Under the pieces are notes generated by a model. It did no database searches, was not told where the DNA came from, and worked only from the letters and a program-made list of their open reading frames with translations. Positions 11,701 to 19,322 of a DNA stretch of 64,000 nucleotides are shown here, piece by piece. Numbering within the stretch: the first letter of the stretch is position 1; each line of letters opens with the position of its first letter. Made by a program: the position numbers and the translations under genes. The stretch comes from JACQFK01 sp964619955 (GTDB lineage: Bacteria; Planctomycetota; MHYJ01; JACPRB01): the NCBI GenBank assembly GCA_964619955.1, contig CAZUJF010000005.1:62001-126000 (forward strand). Direction: 5' to 3'.

Positions 11701-14091
11701 CGGGACGGCCGCGAGTACGTCGTGGTCCTCGAGGGCGACCGGGAGACGCCGCTGCCGTGGGCGAACGTGATCGCCAATCCCGGTTTCGGGACCGTGGTGA
11801 CGACGGCGGGGGCCGCCTTCACCTGGTCGGAGAACAGCCGCGAGAACCGGCTGACGCCCTTCGCGAACGACGCCGTGACGGATCCGCCGTCCGAGGCGAT
11901 CTACCTTCGCGACGACGAGGACGGCGCGGTCTGGACGGCGACGCCGGGGCCGCGGAAACACGCGGACCGGAAGGGCCGCTGGGTGGCGGCCCACGGCGCG
12001 GGCCGCAGCTCGTTCGCCCATGGCGAGCGCGGGATCGCCCACGAACTCGAGGTCTTCGTCCACCCCGACGACCCGGTCAAGATCTCGATCCTCACGCTGC
12101 GGAACGACTCGCCGCTGCGGCGGCGCGTGAGCGTCTTCGCCTACAACGAGTGGGTCCTGGGGCCGCCCCGCTCGAACGATCACCTGCACGTCATCACGGA
12201 ATTCGACCCCGAGACCGGGGCGGTGCTCGCGCGGAACCCCTACACCCAGGACTTCCAGGGCCGGGTCGGCTTCGCGGGCCTGGGCGAGCGGCCCACGTCC
12301 GCCACCGGCGACCGCCTCGAATTCCTGGGCCGGAACGGCGGTCCGGCGCGGCCGGCCGCGCTGGAACGCCGGGGCCTGGCGGGGCGCTTCGGCGCCGGCC
12401 TGGACCCCTGCGCGGCGCTGCATCTGGCGGTCGAACTCGCCCCGGGCGAGACGCGGCGGGTCGTCCATCTGCTGGGCCAGGCGCGTCACCGGGTCCAGGC
12501 GCGCGACCTCCTCCGGCGCCACGGGAGCGCGGAGCGGGCCGCCGAGATCGGACGCGACGTCGACCGCCGCTGGGACGAGATCCTGGGGACGCTTCAGGTC
12601 AGGACGCCGGACGATTCGTTCGACCTGCTCATGAACCGCTGGCTGCTGTATCAGGATCTCTCGTGTCGCGTCTGGGCGCGCACGGGGTATTCGCAGCCCG
12701 GCGGGGCCTTCGGCTTCCGGGACCAGATCCAGGACGTGATGGCGCTGGGGCTCGCGCGCCCCGCGTTGTACCGCGAACATCTGCTCCGCGCCGCCGGGCG
12801 GCAGTTCGTCGAGGGGGACGTCCAGCACTGGTGGCATCCCCCGGCCGGCCGGGGGACGCGGACGCGCTGCTCCGACGACCTCCTGTGGCTGCCCTACGCG
12901 GTCGAGCACTACGTGGAGACGACGGGGGACGCCGGCCTGCTGGACGTCGAGGTCCCGTTCCTGGAGGCGCCGCCGCTGGCGCCGGAGGCGGTGGACGCCT
13001 ACGGGCTGCCGGCCGAGTCGGCGGCGCGGGGCACGGTGTACGAGCATTGCACGCGGGCCATCGAGCGGACGCTTTCGTACGGGGCGCACGGACTGCCGTT
13101 GATGGGCTCGGGGGACTGGAACGACGGGATGAATCTCGTCGGGGCCGGGGGAAAGGGGGAGAGCACCTGGCTGGGCTGGTTCCTCCACGGGGTGCTGACC
13201 CGCTTCGGCGCCCTGGCGGAGCGGAGGGGCGACGCGGCGCGCGCGGCGCGCTACCGGGGCGAGGCCGTCCGGCTCGCCGAGAAACTGGAGCTGGCGTGGG
13301 ACGGCGAGTGGTACCGGCGGGGCTATTTCGACGACGGCGCTCCGCTCGGGTCCCTGCACGGCGAGGAATGCAAGATCGACTCGATCGCCCAGTCGTGGGC
13401 GGTCCTGTCCGGCGCCGCCCCGCTGCAACGGGCGGAGCGGGCGATGGACGCGGTGCGGACGCACCTCATCCGGCGCGGCGCGCGCCTCGTCCTCCTCCTG
13501 ACCCCGCCGTTCGACAGTTCTTCCGCGGACCCCGGCTACATCAAGGGATACGTGCCCGGGATCCGGGAGAACGGGGGCCAGTACACCCAGGCGGCGGTCT
13601 GGACGGCGATCGCGCTCGCGAAGCTCGGGCACGGCGACGAGGCCATGGAGCTGTTCCACATGTTCAACCCCGTCAACCGCACCCGGACGCCGGCCGACCG
13701 GGAGCTCTACAAGGCCGAGCCCTTCGCGATGGCCGGCGACGTGTACGCGCATCCGCAGCACCTGGGACGCGGGGGATGGACCTGGTACACGGGCTCGGCG
13801 GGCTGGGCGTACCGCCTGGGGTCGGAAAGCCTGCTCGGGCTCGCGCGGCACGGAGCCTCCTTCTCGCTCGACCCCTGCATCCCGACGGCGTGGAAGAGAT
13901 TCGAGATGACCTGGCGCTTCGGAACCTCGCGTTACGAGATCGAGGTCGAGAATCCGGAAGCCCGCTGCCGCGGCGTCTCCGAGGCCCGGCTGGACGGCGT
14001 CCTCGTGGATCCCGGAGCGATCCCCCTCGTCGACGACGGCCGGGAGCACCGGGTGCGCGCGACCCTGGGCCGGGGCGCCGGCAGCCCCTGA
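5737..14091 (+). CDS. ndvB: Cyclic beta-1,2-glucan synthase (NdvB/ChvB-like, GT84 + GH94)
   Basis: A membrane-embedded synthase that would polymerise UDP-glucose into beta-1,2-glucan on a protein-linked intermediate and cyclise it. GTG 5737 is chosen because GGGGGAGG sits 6 nt upstream; a TTG at 5722 is in frame but poorly placed. The product is about 2784 residues, the size of known NdvB proteins. Order: an N-terminal helical region (1-400); membrane segments near 405-448, 805-850, 880-905 and 940-988; between them the GT84 catalytic region with DRDTRLP (about 618) and QQRWVRGDWQ (about 765-774); a glycoamylase-like domain (about 1010-1480, HQGMTLVALANVLL); then GH94-type beta-sandwich and (alpha/alpha)6 modules ending with GDWNDGMNLVG (about 2459), which carries the general-acid Asp. 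Family assignment is secure. No dedicated glucan exporter (NdvA) is adjacent. Confidence 0.93.
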   Translation: MRLTWIRSSQNPAADPASAPEDRGPFRSESLSLDDVESRARELAPRFRLAKNPRRGARVFFRRLRENDRILRQAYEGLARDVAQARPVAPAGEWLLDNFHLVESQIFDVSRNLPLQYYRELPKLASRELGGVARVYAMALEAIRHSDGRLDPGRLHRFVASYQTQAPLTMGELWAWPLMLKAGLVENLRRLAAELLDDREARARAESAFARFDGATLDLDFPDAAGSACLVELFQRMQEYGPRVAPLRAKLEERLGALGRSPEDAIRAEHQRQANLQVSMGNAITSLRFCSTTDWNRTFESLSQVELILNRDPSGVYAKMDFGSRDRYRHAVEELARRSGEDQVRVALKSVEEARRAAEGRAADPRETHVGHTLVGKGRRAFERELGFRPGLRRRIRRILYANAVPLYLGSVVLLTAAFMALAVLGARGLAAQAAVALLAAVPASELALALVQWAVSRRIPPRRLPRLDLATGIPEEGRTLVVIPTMLPGVQEVRDLLDHLEVQALGNPDPRTGFAILGDFLDAATETRPDDEAVLSAARAGIRELNLRHGVDGRGPFYLFHRKRLFNPGENCFMGWERKRGKIEEFNRLLRGDTTTSYTTQVGDLSVLPSVRFVLTLDRDTRLPRDAARELVGILLHPLHRPRFDPVRGVVTEGYAILQPRVSVTLASSKGSIFSRIHAGATGIDPYTTAVSDCYQDLFGEGIYTGKGLYDVDAFMAAMKGRAPENALLSHDLFEGLHARTALVTDVEVVDDYPASVRTHARRQQRWVRGDWQLLRWLLPFVPGPGGSVRNPHSVLGLWKIADNLRRSLVPVAAMAAFAAAWTVLPGSPLAWTLAVLSSLFIPVLRPLAGFIGGPGPREPLGIFLGRAGEDLSAAASQWLVTLLLLPYHAWIMSQAVAVTLWRVVVSRRRLLVWETAAAATRRMSGRAGRSELPRFLKAMAASPLLAAALTAAVGAWRREALWVAVPLLLLWAVAPVAAWAISRPLRTRRRPMTEADRGMLRRVARKTWRYFETFVGPEDHDLPPDNYQEAAVEALARRTSPTNLGLALNAAVAAYELGYLSLRDLSARLGRALSTMESLERYEGHFLNWYETRTLAPLLPHYVSTVDSGNLAASLLAVASGLRRMGGACRSDAVLRDARDDAKALLGEALTEEDRAYWTLAVSRGTSEGPDVVPTPGLRGELDSLARRAEALAEGMNFRFLYDPLRRLFSVGYRLADAEGPGRPDVSTYDLLASESRLASFVAIAKGDVPQAHWFHLGRPMASLKGRTTLVSWSASMFEYLMPLLFQKSHPGTLLDRSCRAAVECQIDYVRDLGVPWGISESAYTLVDREGIHQYKAFGVPGIGLKRGLSHELVVAPYATALAALLDPHRAADNFRHLARLGLEGRYGFYEAIDFTPPKSYPEDAAAPPRAPGARGVVIRSFMAHHQGMTLVALANVLLDSRIVEDFHADARVRATELLLQERSARPRPVKPVRRAEATHLPSPFMAEAATRFRTPHTPHPQAHFLSNGSFTTVVTNAGGGASIAGGRTLTRWREDRTRDPGSSFLYLRDVRGGTLWSATHHPVGREAEEYRVTFLPEKAVFQRRDDGIETQLEIVVSPEDDVEVRRLSLSNRSDRMREIEVTSYVELALAHRADDLAHPAFGKLFLETSYLPACSAILCGRRPRSAGEPGIWAVHALGVEGAPRGQVEWETDRAKFLGRGRGPEDPVSLDGRPLSGSTGAVLDAVACLRTRVKVLPGGSVRLVFITGAAPGRDAAAALAGRYGDAAQASRTFALAFTHSQIELRHLGITAQEARLFQRLASPVFFTDASLRADPQTWAQNTLGQASLWRHGISGDLPLVLLRVGSEKDLPLVRQVLKAHEYWRLRGLNADLVLLNEHPVGYRDEMQQSLTAILDAGSWAALKQRPGGVFLLRSDGMDEGELVLLAAVARAVLPGDRGDLEAQLNRPVREPAWPARLQSAAHGIVHEGPDPAPPELAMWNGLGGYSRDGREYVVVLEGDRETPLPWANVIANPGFGTVVTTAGAAFTWSENSRENRLTPFANDAVTDPPSEAIYLRDDEDGAVWTATPGPRKHADRKGRWVAAHGAGRSSFAHGERGIAHELEVFVHPDDPVKISILTLRNDSPLRRRVSVFAYNEWVLGPPRSNDHLHVITEFDPETGAVLARNPYTQDFQGRVGFAGLGERPTSATGDRLEFLGRNGGPARPAALERRGLAGRFGAGLDPCAALHLAVELAPGETRRVVHLLGQARHRVQARDLLRRHGSAERAAEIGRDVDRRWDEILGTLQVRTPDDSFDLLMNRWLLYQDLSCRVWARTGYSQPGGAFGFRDQIQDVMALGLARPALYREHLLRAAGRQFVEGDVQHWWHPPAGRGTRTRCSDDLLWLPYAVEHYVETTGDAGLLDVEVPFLEAPPLAPEAVDAYGLPAESAARGTVYEHCTRAIERTLSYGAHGLPLMGSGDWNDGMNLVGAGGKGESTWLGWFLHGVLTRFGALAERRGDAARAARYRGEAVRLAEKLELAWDGEWYRRGYFDDGAPLGSLHGEECKIDSIAQSWAVLSGAAPLQRAERAMDAVRTHLIRRGARLVLLLTPPFDSSSADPGYIKGYVPGIRENGGQYTQAAVWTAIALAKLGHGDEAMELFHMFNPVNRTRTPADRELYKAEPFAMAGDVYAHPQHLGRGGWTWYTGSAGWAYRLGSESLLGLARHGASFSLDPCIPTAWKRFEMTWRFGTSRYEIEVENPEARCRGVSEARLDGVLVDPGAIPLVDDGREHRVRATLGRGAGSP

Positions 14092-14124
14092 AGTTTTTAG
14101 GGGGGGCGCGCCCCGCGCGCGGAC

Positions 14125-14130
14125 TATACT
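14125..14130 (+). promoter_or_regulatory. Candidate -10 element (TATACT) before the PIG-L gene
   Basis: TATACT lies 30 nt upstream of the ATG in a G+C-rich gap. It belongs to the TAnACT group seen at other promoters here. The -35 region (GGGGGC) is not consensus. Confidence 0.4.
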
Positions 14131-14131
14131 G

Positions 14132-14157
14132 TCCTCCCGTAGGTTCGACAGGGAGGA
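14132..14157 (+). promoter_or_regulatory. Perfect 7-bp inverted repeat covering the Shine-Dalgarno of the PIG-L gene
   Basis: TCCTCCC (14132-14138) and GGGAGGA (14151-14157) are exact inverted repeats 12 nt apart. The right arm is the Shine-Dalgarno itself, 3 nt before the ATG at 14161. On read-through RNA from upstream this would form a hairpin hiding the ribosome site. If transcription starts from TATACT at 14125-14130, the start point falls inside the left arm and the repeat could instead be a DNA operator. Confidence 0.4.
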
Positions 14158-14160
14158 TTC

Positions 14161-15096
14161 ATGAGAGCGTTCAGTCTCGCCGTCCTGCTCGCCGCCGTCT
14201 CCTGCACGTCGCCGGAATCCGCGGCCCGCATGGACGCCCCGCCCGCCTCGCCGCGCGCCCCCGCCCAGGACGGCAAGCTGCGCATCATCGCCTTCGGCGC
14301 GCACCCCGACGACTGCGAGATCCAGGAGGGCGGCGTCGCCGCCAAGTGGGCGAAGCTCGGACATCACGTCAAGTTCGTGTCCTGCACCAACGGCGACATC
14401 GGCCACTGGGGCATGGCGGGCGGCGCGCTCGCCAACCGGCGCCTCGCGGAGGTGAAGAAGACCGGCCAGATCCTCGGCATCACCTCCCAGGTGCTCGACA
14501 TCCACGACGGCGAGCTCATGGTGACGATGGAGAACCGCCGCACGCTCGTCCGCCTCATCCGCGAATGGAACGCCGACGTCGTGATCAGCCACCGCCCCAA
14601 CGACTACCATCCCGACCACCGCTACGTCGGCGTGCTCGTGATGGACGCGGCGTACATGGTGACCGTGCCCTACTTCTGCCCCGACACCCCGCACCTCACG
14701 AAGAACCCCGTCTTCCTCTTCTCGGAGGACCGCTTCCGAAAACCCAATCCGTTCCAGGCGGACATCACCGTCGCCATCGACGACGTCGTCGAGCAGAAGC
14801 TGGCCGCGATGGAGGCCCTCGAGTCCCAGTTCTACGAGGGCGGCTGCAACGGCGGGCCGCATCTCGTGCCCGATCCGAAGGACGCGGCCGCCGTCGCCGC
14901 CCGCAAGAAGCAGGTGCGCGACCAGTTCTCCGCGCGCTTCGAAGGAACCGCGAACCGCTACCGCCCCGGACTGGAGCTCTACTACGGCGCCACCCCCGGA
15001 GCGAAGGCGCGCTATGCCGAGGCCTTCGAGATCTGCGAGTACGGACGTCGTCCCGATCCCAAGGAGATCCGCCGGCTCTTCCCGTTCTTCCCGTGA
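14161..15096 (+). CDS. PIG-L (LmbE-like) family deacetylase, lipoprotein
   Basis: Zn-dependent N-deacetylase of the PIG-L/LmbE fold, likely acting on an N-acetylated sugar or related amide outside the cytoplasm. The N-terminus MRAFSLAVLLAAVSC ends in a Cys that could be lipidated (lipobox-like AVSC). The catalytic motif GAHPDDCE occurs at about residues 46-53 and the second metal-binding His motif in NDYHPDHRYVGVLV. The length of 311 residues is normal for the family with a signal peptide. The Shine-Dalgarno GGGAGGA is strong but lies inside an inverted repeat. The substrate cannot be told from sequence. It is followed 7 nt later by a methyltransferase in the same direction. Confidence 0.88.
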   Translation: MRAFSLAVLLAAVSCTSPESAARMDAPPASPRAPAQDGKLRIIAFGAHPDDCEIQEGGVAAKWAKLGHHVKFVSCTNGDIGHWGMAGGALANRRLAEVKKTGQILGITSQVLDIHDGELMVTMENRRTLVRLIREWNADVVISHRPNDYHPDHRYVGVLVMDAAYMVTVPYFCPDTPHLTKNPVFLFSEDRFRKPNPFQADITVAIDDVVEQKLAAMEALESQFYEGGCNGGPHLVPDPKDAAAVAARKKQVRDQFSARFEGTANRYRPGLELYYGATPGAKARYAEAFEICEYGRRPDPKEIRRLFPFFP

Positions 15097-15103
15097 TCGT
15101 GAC

Positions 15104-16090
15104 GTGAACTCGGAAGCCGCGCTGCGCGCCCTCGCGGAGACCGCCGTCGAGCACGCGCGCCGGGAGCACGGGACGGCGCTCGATCCGGAAGGCGCGGACC
15201 GCATCCTGCGCGCCGAGGCCGGCGATCCGGGGCGCTTCGAGACGCTGGCCGCGTGCTACGGCGCCTGGCTGGGCGAACTCGCCCGGCGGCGCTGGGGGGC
15301 CGCCTGGGCCGGCCTCGAGGAACCCGTCGCGCCGCGCCTGAGGATCGGGGGAACCTGGGTCAGCCCCGTCGACGCCGTCCGCCGCCGCCTAAGCGATCCG
15401 TTCGCTCCGACGATCCCCGCCGTCCTCCGCGAGCTGGAACGCCTGGCCGCCCCCGTCTCACGGGAGGCGGTGCTCGAGCAGAACCGCGCCGCCTGGGGTG
15501 CCCTCGCGGCCGATCCGCGTTTTGCCGGACCGCTGCCGCAGCTGGCGGAGGACGCCCTCGACCCCTGGCTCCGCGACGAGGGCGTGAAGGGGAAGGATCT
15601 GCTCTGTCTCGCGGCGGGCGGAGGCCGGCAGGGTCCCCTGCACGCCGCCGCGGGCGCCCGCGTCACCGTGGTGGATCTCAGCGAGGCGATGCTGGAGCAC
15701 GACCGCCGCGCCGGGCTACGCACGCTCTGCGCCTCGATCGACCGCCTCGACGGGCTCGCGGACGCGTCCTTCGACATCGTCGTCCAGCCCGTCAGCGCCT
15801 GCTACGTGGCGGATCTCGGCGCCGCGCACCGGGAGCTCGCGCGCGTGCTCCGCAAGGGCGGCCTTTACGTCGTCCAGCACAAGCAGCCCGGGACCGCGAA
15901 CGCCGAACCGGGGACGCGGGAATTCGCGCATCCGCTGGAGGATCTGATCGGGGGCTTGTGCCGCGCGGGCTTCGCGATCGAGGATTTCCGGGAGCCGCCC
16001 CGGGGGGACGCCCTCGCGCCGCCGGGCTCCGCGGCCCGGGAGGCCTGTGCGCGGCCGCCCTATCTGAAACTCAAGGCGCGGCGGGTCTAA
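15104..16090 (+). CDS. Class I SAM-dependent methyltransferase
   Basis: A 328-residue protein beginning at GTG 15104 (VNSEAALRALAETAV), 7 nt after the stop of the PIG-L gene; open frame upstream of this GTG overlaps the deacetylase and is ignored. The SAM-binding motif I is LLCLAAGGGRQGPLHAAAG, followed by VTVVDLSEAMLEHD (the acidic residue at the end of beta-2) and a DIVVQPVSACYVADL motif, typical of Methyltransf_11-like enzymes. The first 150 residues are helical and family-specific. The methyl acceptor is unknown. Its stop codon overlaps that of the convergent DUF1592 gene by a few bases. Confidence 0.85.
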   Translation: MNSEAALRALAETAVEHARREHGTALDPEGADRILRAEAGDPGRFETLAACYGAWLGELARRRWGAAWAGLEEPVAPRLRIGGTWVSPVDAVRRRLSDPFAPTIPAVLRELERLAAPVSREAVLEQNRAAWGALAADPRFAGPLPQLAEDALDPWLRDEGVKGKDLLCLAAGGGRQGPLHAAAGARVTVVDLSEAMLEHDRRAGLRTLCASIDRLDGLADASFDIVVQPVSACYVADLGAAHRELARVLRKGGLYVVQHKQPGTANAEPGTREFAHPLEDLIGGLCRAGFAIEDFREPPRGDALAPPGSAAREACARPPYLKLKARRV

Positions 16091-17925
16091 TACTCGGGAT
16101 TGCGGCGCATCCGGAAGGGCTGGCTCTTCACGATCGTCAGCACCAGCGTCGAGAAGCGGTAGCCGCCCTCCGCGGCGGCCTTGCGCGCGTCGCGCACCAC
16201 GCACTCGTCGTTGGGCTGCAGGCCCCGGCCCAGCGCGTAGATGAGCAGGTTCTCCGTCATCACGCGGACGAAGTCGTCCTTCTTCTCGAGCAGGACCTGC
16301 TTGAGCTCGACGGGACCCTTGAAGACGCGGCCGTTGGGCAGCACGCCGGAGGCGTCCACCGGCGCGCCCTCCTCGACGTCCCGCCAGCGCCCGATCGCGT
16401 CGTAGTTCTCCAGGCTGAACCCGAGCGGGTCGATCTTGACGTGGCAGCTCATGCACTCGGGCTTGGTCCGGTGCAGTTCCAGCCGCTGACGCAGGGTCAG
16501 CTTCGCGCCCGTGTCCTTCGTCTCCTCCAGCTGCGGGACATCCGGCGGCGGGGGCGGCGGCGGCGTGCCGAGGATCGAGGCGGCGATGTAGTTGCCGCGG
16601 CGCGGGACGTTGTTGCGGTCCGTGTCCGCCTGCAGCATGAGCACGGCCGCGCTCGTCAGGAGGCCGCCACGGCGGCGGTCCTGGATCGCGACGCGCCGGA
16701 ACTCGCCGCCTTTCACGCCGTCGAGGCCGTAATGCCGCGCGAGCTCCTCGTTGACCCAGACGAAGTCGGCGTCGACCAGCTCCAAAAGCGGCCGGTCCTC
16801 GCGGACGAAGCGGGAGAGCGTGCGGTCAAGCTCCTCCTGCATCGCGTGCTTCAGGGACGGCGTGAACTGCGGGAACAGCTTCGCGTCGGGTTTGTGCGTC
16901 GCGAGGCCGCGCAGCTGCAGCCACTGGCCGAAGAAGTTGTCCGCGAGCGCGCGGCTGCGGGGGTCCGCGAGCAGCCGCTTCGTCTGCGCCTCCAGCGCCC
17001 CCGGGGAGGAGAGCCCGCCCTTCGCGGCCAGCGCGAGCAGTTCGTCGTCGGGCGGCGCGGACCAGAGGAAGAAGCTCAGGCGGGAGGCGAGGTCGTAGTC
17101 GTCCACCGCATACGGGCCCTTCACGTCCGGGAGCGCGGTCTCGATGCGGACGAGGAAGCGCGGGGAGATGAGGATCGCGGTTAGCAGGGATCCGACGGCG
17201 GAGTCATGCGTCTGGCCCTTGCCGCGGGCCTTGTCGTAGACCAGCAGCAGGCGGGTGAGAAAGGGCTCCTCGGCCGGGCGCCGGAAGGCCTTGAGGGCGA
17301 AGCGCGCGGCGATCTGGCGGGCGGCGTCGCGGTCCTGGCCGGCCGCGATGAAGACCCGCTGGCGGGCCTCGGGCTTCGCGAGGATCGCGGCGACGAGTTT
17401 CTTCGCCGCCCCGTGGTACTGTTCGACGAGGACGGGGGAGAGGCTGAGGGCCTCGGCGATGCTGTCGAAGCCGTAGCTCGACGCGTCGGGCGAGAATTCG
17501 TCGGCGAGCTTGAGGTCGAGCCCCGTGAGTTCGAGGACGGAGTTGTCGTACTCCGCCCGGTTGAGACGCCGGATGGAGGGCTTGCCCGGGTCCCGCTTGT
17601 CGTTGCAGTCCAGCTGCCCGAGCGTCTTCTCGATGAACGCGATCAGGTGTTTGCGCTGCTCGTCCGTCGGCTGCTTTTCCTTCTTGGGGGGCATCTCGCC
17701 CGCGCGGACGGCCTCGAGGGCGGTGGTCCAGGTCTTGCGCTCCTGGAGGATGAGCCGGAGGTCCGTGTCCTTCTCGAGGTTGACGTTGCCCTTCTTCTTG
17801 TCCGCGTTGTGGCAGCGGAAGCAGAGATTGCGCATCAGCGGCTGGATGCGGCGGTCGAAGGAGAGCGGGTCGATCTCCTCGGGTTTCGCCTGCAGGGCCA
17901 GCAGGAGGGCGAGGGCCGGGAGCAT
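16087..17925 (-). CDS. DUF1587/1595/1592/1588/1585 planctomycete cytochrome-like protein
   Basis: Exported multi-domain protein typical of Planctomycetota, of unknown reaction. The 612 residues start with a very short hydrophobic signal (MLPALALLLALQAKPEE). A cytochrome-c type CFRCH sits at 35-39. DUF1587 (RRLNRAEYDNSVLELTGLD) begins near 110, then DUF1595, DUF1592 (about 260-385), DUF1588 with a second C-x-x-C-H (CMSCHVKIDPLGFSLENYD, about 490) and DUF1585 at the C-terminus. Such proteins are usually encoded beside a DUF1552 protein, as here: the DUF1552 gene ends 1 nt before this start, so the two form an operon. Two haem motifs suggest an electron-transfer role in the periplasm; that is inference. 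Confidence 0.9.
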   Translation of the reverse strand: MLPALALLLALQAKPEEIDPLSFDRRIQPLMRNLCFRCHNADKKKGNVNLEKDTDLRLILQERKTWTTALEAVRAGEMPPKKEKQPTDEQRKHLIAFIEKTLGQLDCNDKRDPGKPSIRRLNRAEYDNSVLELTGLDLKLADEFSPDASSYGFDSIAEALSLSPVLVEQYHGAAKKLVAAILAKPEARQRVFIAAGQDRDAARQIAARFALKAFRRPAEEPFLTRLLLVYDKARGKGQTHDSAVGSLLTAILISPRFLVRIETALPDVKGPYAVDDYDLASRLSFFLWSAPPDDELLALAAKGGLSSPGALEAQTKRLLADPRSRALADNFFGQWLQLRGLATHKPDAKLFPQFTPSLKHAMQEELDRTLSRFVREDRPLLELVDADFVWVNEELARHYGLDGVKGGEFRRVAIQDRRRGGLLTSAAVLMLQADTDRNNVPRRGNYIAASILGTPPPPPPPDVPQLEETKDTGAKLTLRQRLELHRTKPECMSCHVKIDPLGFSLENYDAIGRWRDVEEGAPVDASGVLPNGRVFKGPVELKQVLLEKKDDFVRVMTENLLIYALGRGLQPNDECVVRDARKAAAEGGYRFSTLVLTIVKSQPFRMRRNPEY

Positions 17926-17926
17926 C

Positions 17927-19273
17927 TTACGAGAGGACGCCCAAGGACCCGGTACTGTCGCCGAATTGCTTGAGGTTCACCCCCGCTCGGCCGGCCATCT
18001 CGACGAAGAGGTTGCAGAGCGGGGTTTTCTTCCCGAAGGCCACGTGGCGGCCGCCCTTGACCGCGCCCGCGACCACGATGGGCAGGTCGTCGTGGTTGTG
18101 CTTGTTGCCGTCGCTGATGCCGGAGCCGTAGCAGAAGAGGACGTGGTCCAGCAGCGTGCCGTCGCCCTCCTGGATGCGGCCCAGGCGCTGGAGCATCTTC
18201 GCGAAGAGGGACATGTGGTGCGTGTTGATGTTCGTGAGCTTCTGCAGGGCGTCGGCCTTGTTCTGGTGGTGCGAGGTCGAGTGGTGGGTGCCGGGCGCCT
18301 GGACCTCGGGGTAGGCGCGGCCGGATTTTTCGAAGGAGAAGAGGAAGCTGGCGACGCGCGTCGTGTCGGTCTGGAACGCGAGCGTGAGGATGTCGAGCAT
18401 CAGCGTGACGTGGTCCGCATAGACGGAGGGGATGCCCTTGCCCCCGGGCAGGGTCACCGCCTGCAGGCCCTCGTCCTTGAGGTTGTCCTGGTGGTGCGAG
18501 TGCGCGTCCTTCGCGCCGTCGATCCGCTTCTCGATGCTGCGCAGGCCCTCGAAGTACTCCTCGAGCTTGCGGCGGTCGCTGAAGCCGAGTTTCGCCTGCA
18601 GGTCGCGGGCGTCCTCGCGGACGGCGTCGAGAAGGCTGCCCTCGACCGTGTCCGTCTTGGCGGCGGCCGCGGCCTCGGGGGCGTTCCAGTCGGGGCGCCG
18701 CAGGGCGCGCCCCTTGAAGAGGCGTTCGTAGAGGGTCTTGGGGTTCAGCTCGAGCGCGGCGGGGGTGGTCTTGCTGCGCCACGAGATGTTGGACATGTAG
18801 GTGCCGCTGTAGCCGTGGTCGCCGCGATGGCCGGGATCGATGCCCAGGGCGAGGGAGTCCACCGGGGTGCGGACGCCGATCTGCTGGGCGGCGACCTGGT
18901 CGATGGAGGGGCCGCCGACCTCGGGCTCCTCGGAGTGTTTGCACTTGAGGCCGGTGAGGAAGCCGCCGCCCGCGGGCTCGTGTCCGGCGGCCTTGCCGAC
19001 GCAGTGTTCGGCGTTGAGGTCGCTCAGGACGAGGACGTTCTTCTTGAGGGGTTCGAGGGGCTTGAGGATGGCGGGCAGCTCGCCGAGCGGGCCGGCCTCC
19101 TTGGGGCGCCAGTTCGGCATGACCACGCCGTTGGGGACGTAGAAGAAGCCGAGGCGCAGCGGGGGGCCGGCGGCCGTGCCGGCGGCGGCCTTGGGGATCA
19201 TGGCCTCGAGCCAGGGCAGGGCGAGGGCGGCGCCCGCTCCGCGGAGGAGGGTGCGCCGGGAGACGCTGTTCAT
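17927..19273 (-). CDS. DUF1552 family secreted protein (Tat signal)
   Basis: A 448-residue protein read from ATG 19273 (MNSVSRRTLLRGAGAALALP); longer open frame exists upstream but the Tat-type twin-arginine signal begins here. DUF1552 features include GFFYVPNGVVMPNW near the mature N-terminus, PSIDQVAAQQIG in the middle and FLFSFEKSGRAYPEVQAPGTHHSTSHH toward the end. The reaction is unknown; the fold is related to the DUF1501/sulfatase-like group. It is the first gene of a two-gene operon with the downstream DUF1592 protein and they probably work together outside the cytoplasm. A folded, cofactor-loaded export route is implied by the Tat signal. Confidence 0.88.
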   Translation of the reverse strand: MNSVSRRTLLRGAGAALALPWLEAMIPKAAAGTAAGPPLRLGFFYVPNGVVMPNWRPKEAGPLGELPAILKPLEPLKKNVLVLSDLNAEHCVGKAAGHEPAGGGFLTGLKCKHSEEPEVGGPSIDQVAAQQIGVRTPVDSLALGIDPGHRGDHGYSGTYMSNISWRSKTTPAALELNPKTLYERLFKGRALRRPDWNAPEAAAAAKTDTVEGSLLDAVREDARDLQAKLGFSDRRKLEEYFEGLRSIEKRIDGAKDAHSHHQDNLKDEGLQAVTLPGGKGIPSVYADHVTLMLDILTLAFQTDTTRVASFLFSFEKSGRAYPEVQAPGTHHSTSHHQNKADALQKLTNINTHHMSLFAKMLQRLGRIQEGDGTLLDHVLFCYGSGISDGNKHNHDDLPIVVAGAVKGGRHVAFGKKTPLCNLFVEMAGRAGVNLKQFGDSTGSLGVLS

Positions 19274-19322
19274 GCCAATACAACACGTCCGGCGGGGTCC
19301 GCGTGGCGGGCGGCGGCCAAAA

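Noticed and set aside
9126..15107. A long plus-strand frame of about 2000 codons overlapping the synthase and deacetylase
   Set aside because: Out-of-frame shadow made of Arg/Gly/Pro-rich translation, crossing two well-supported genes.
5578..15204. A minus-strand open frame of more than 3000 codons opposite the glucan synthase
   Set aside because: Antisense frame opened by high G+C codon bias; the plus-strand protein has clear NdvB motifs and the antisense product is low-complexity and rich in Arg, Gly, Glu and Pro.
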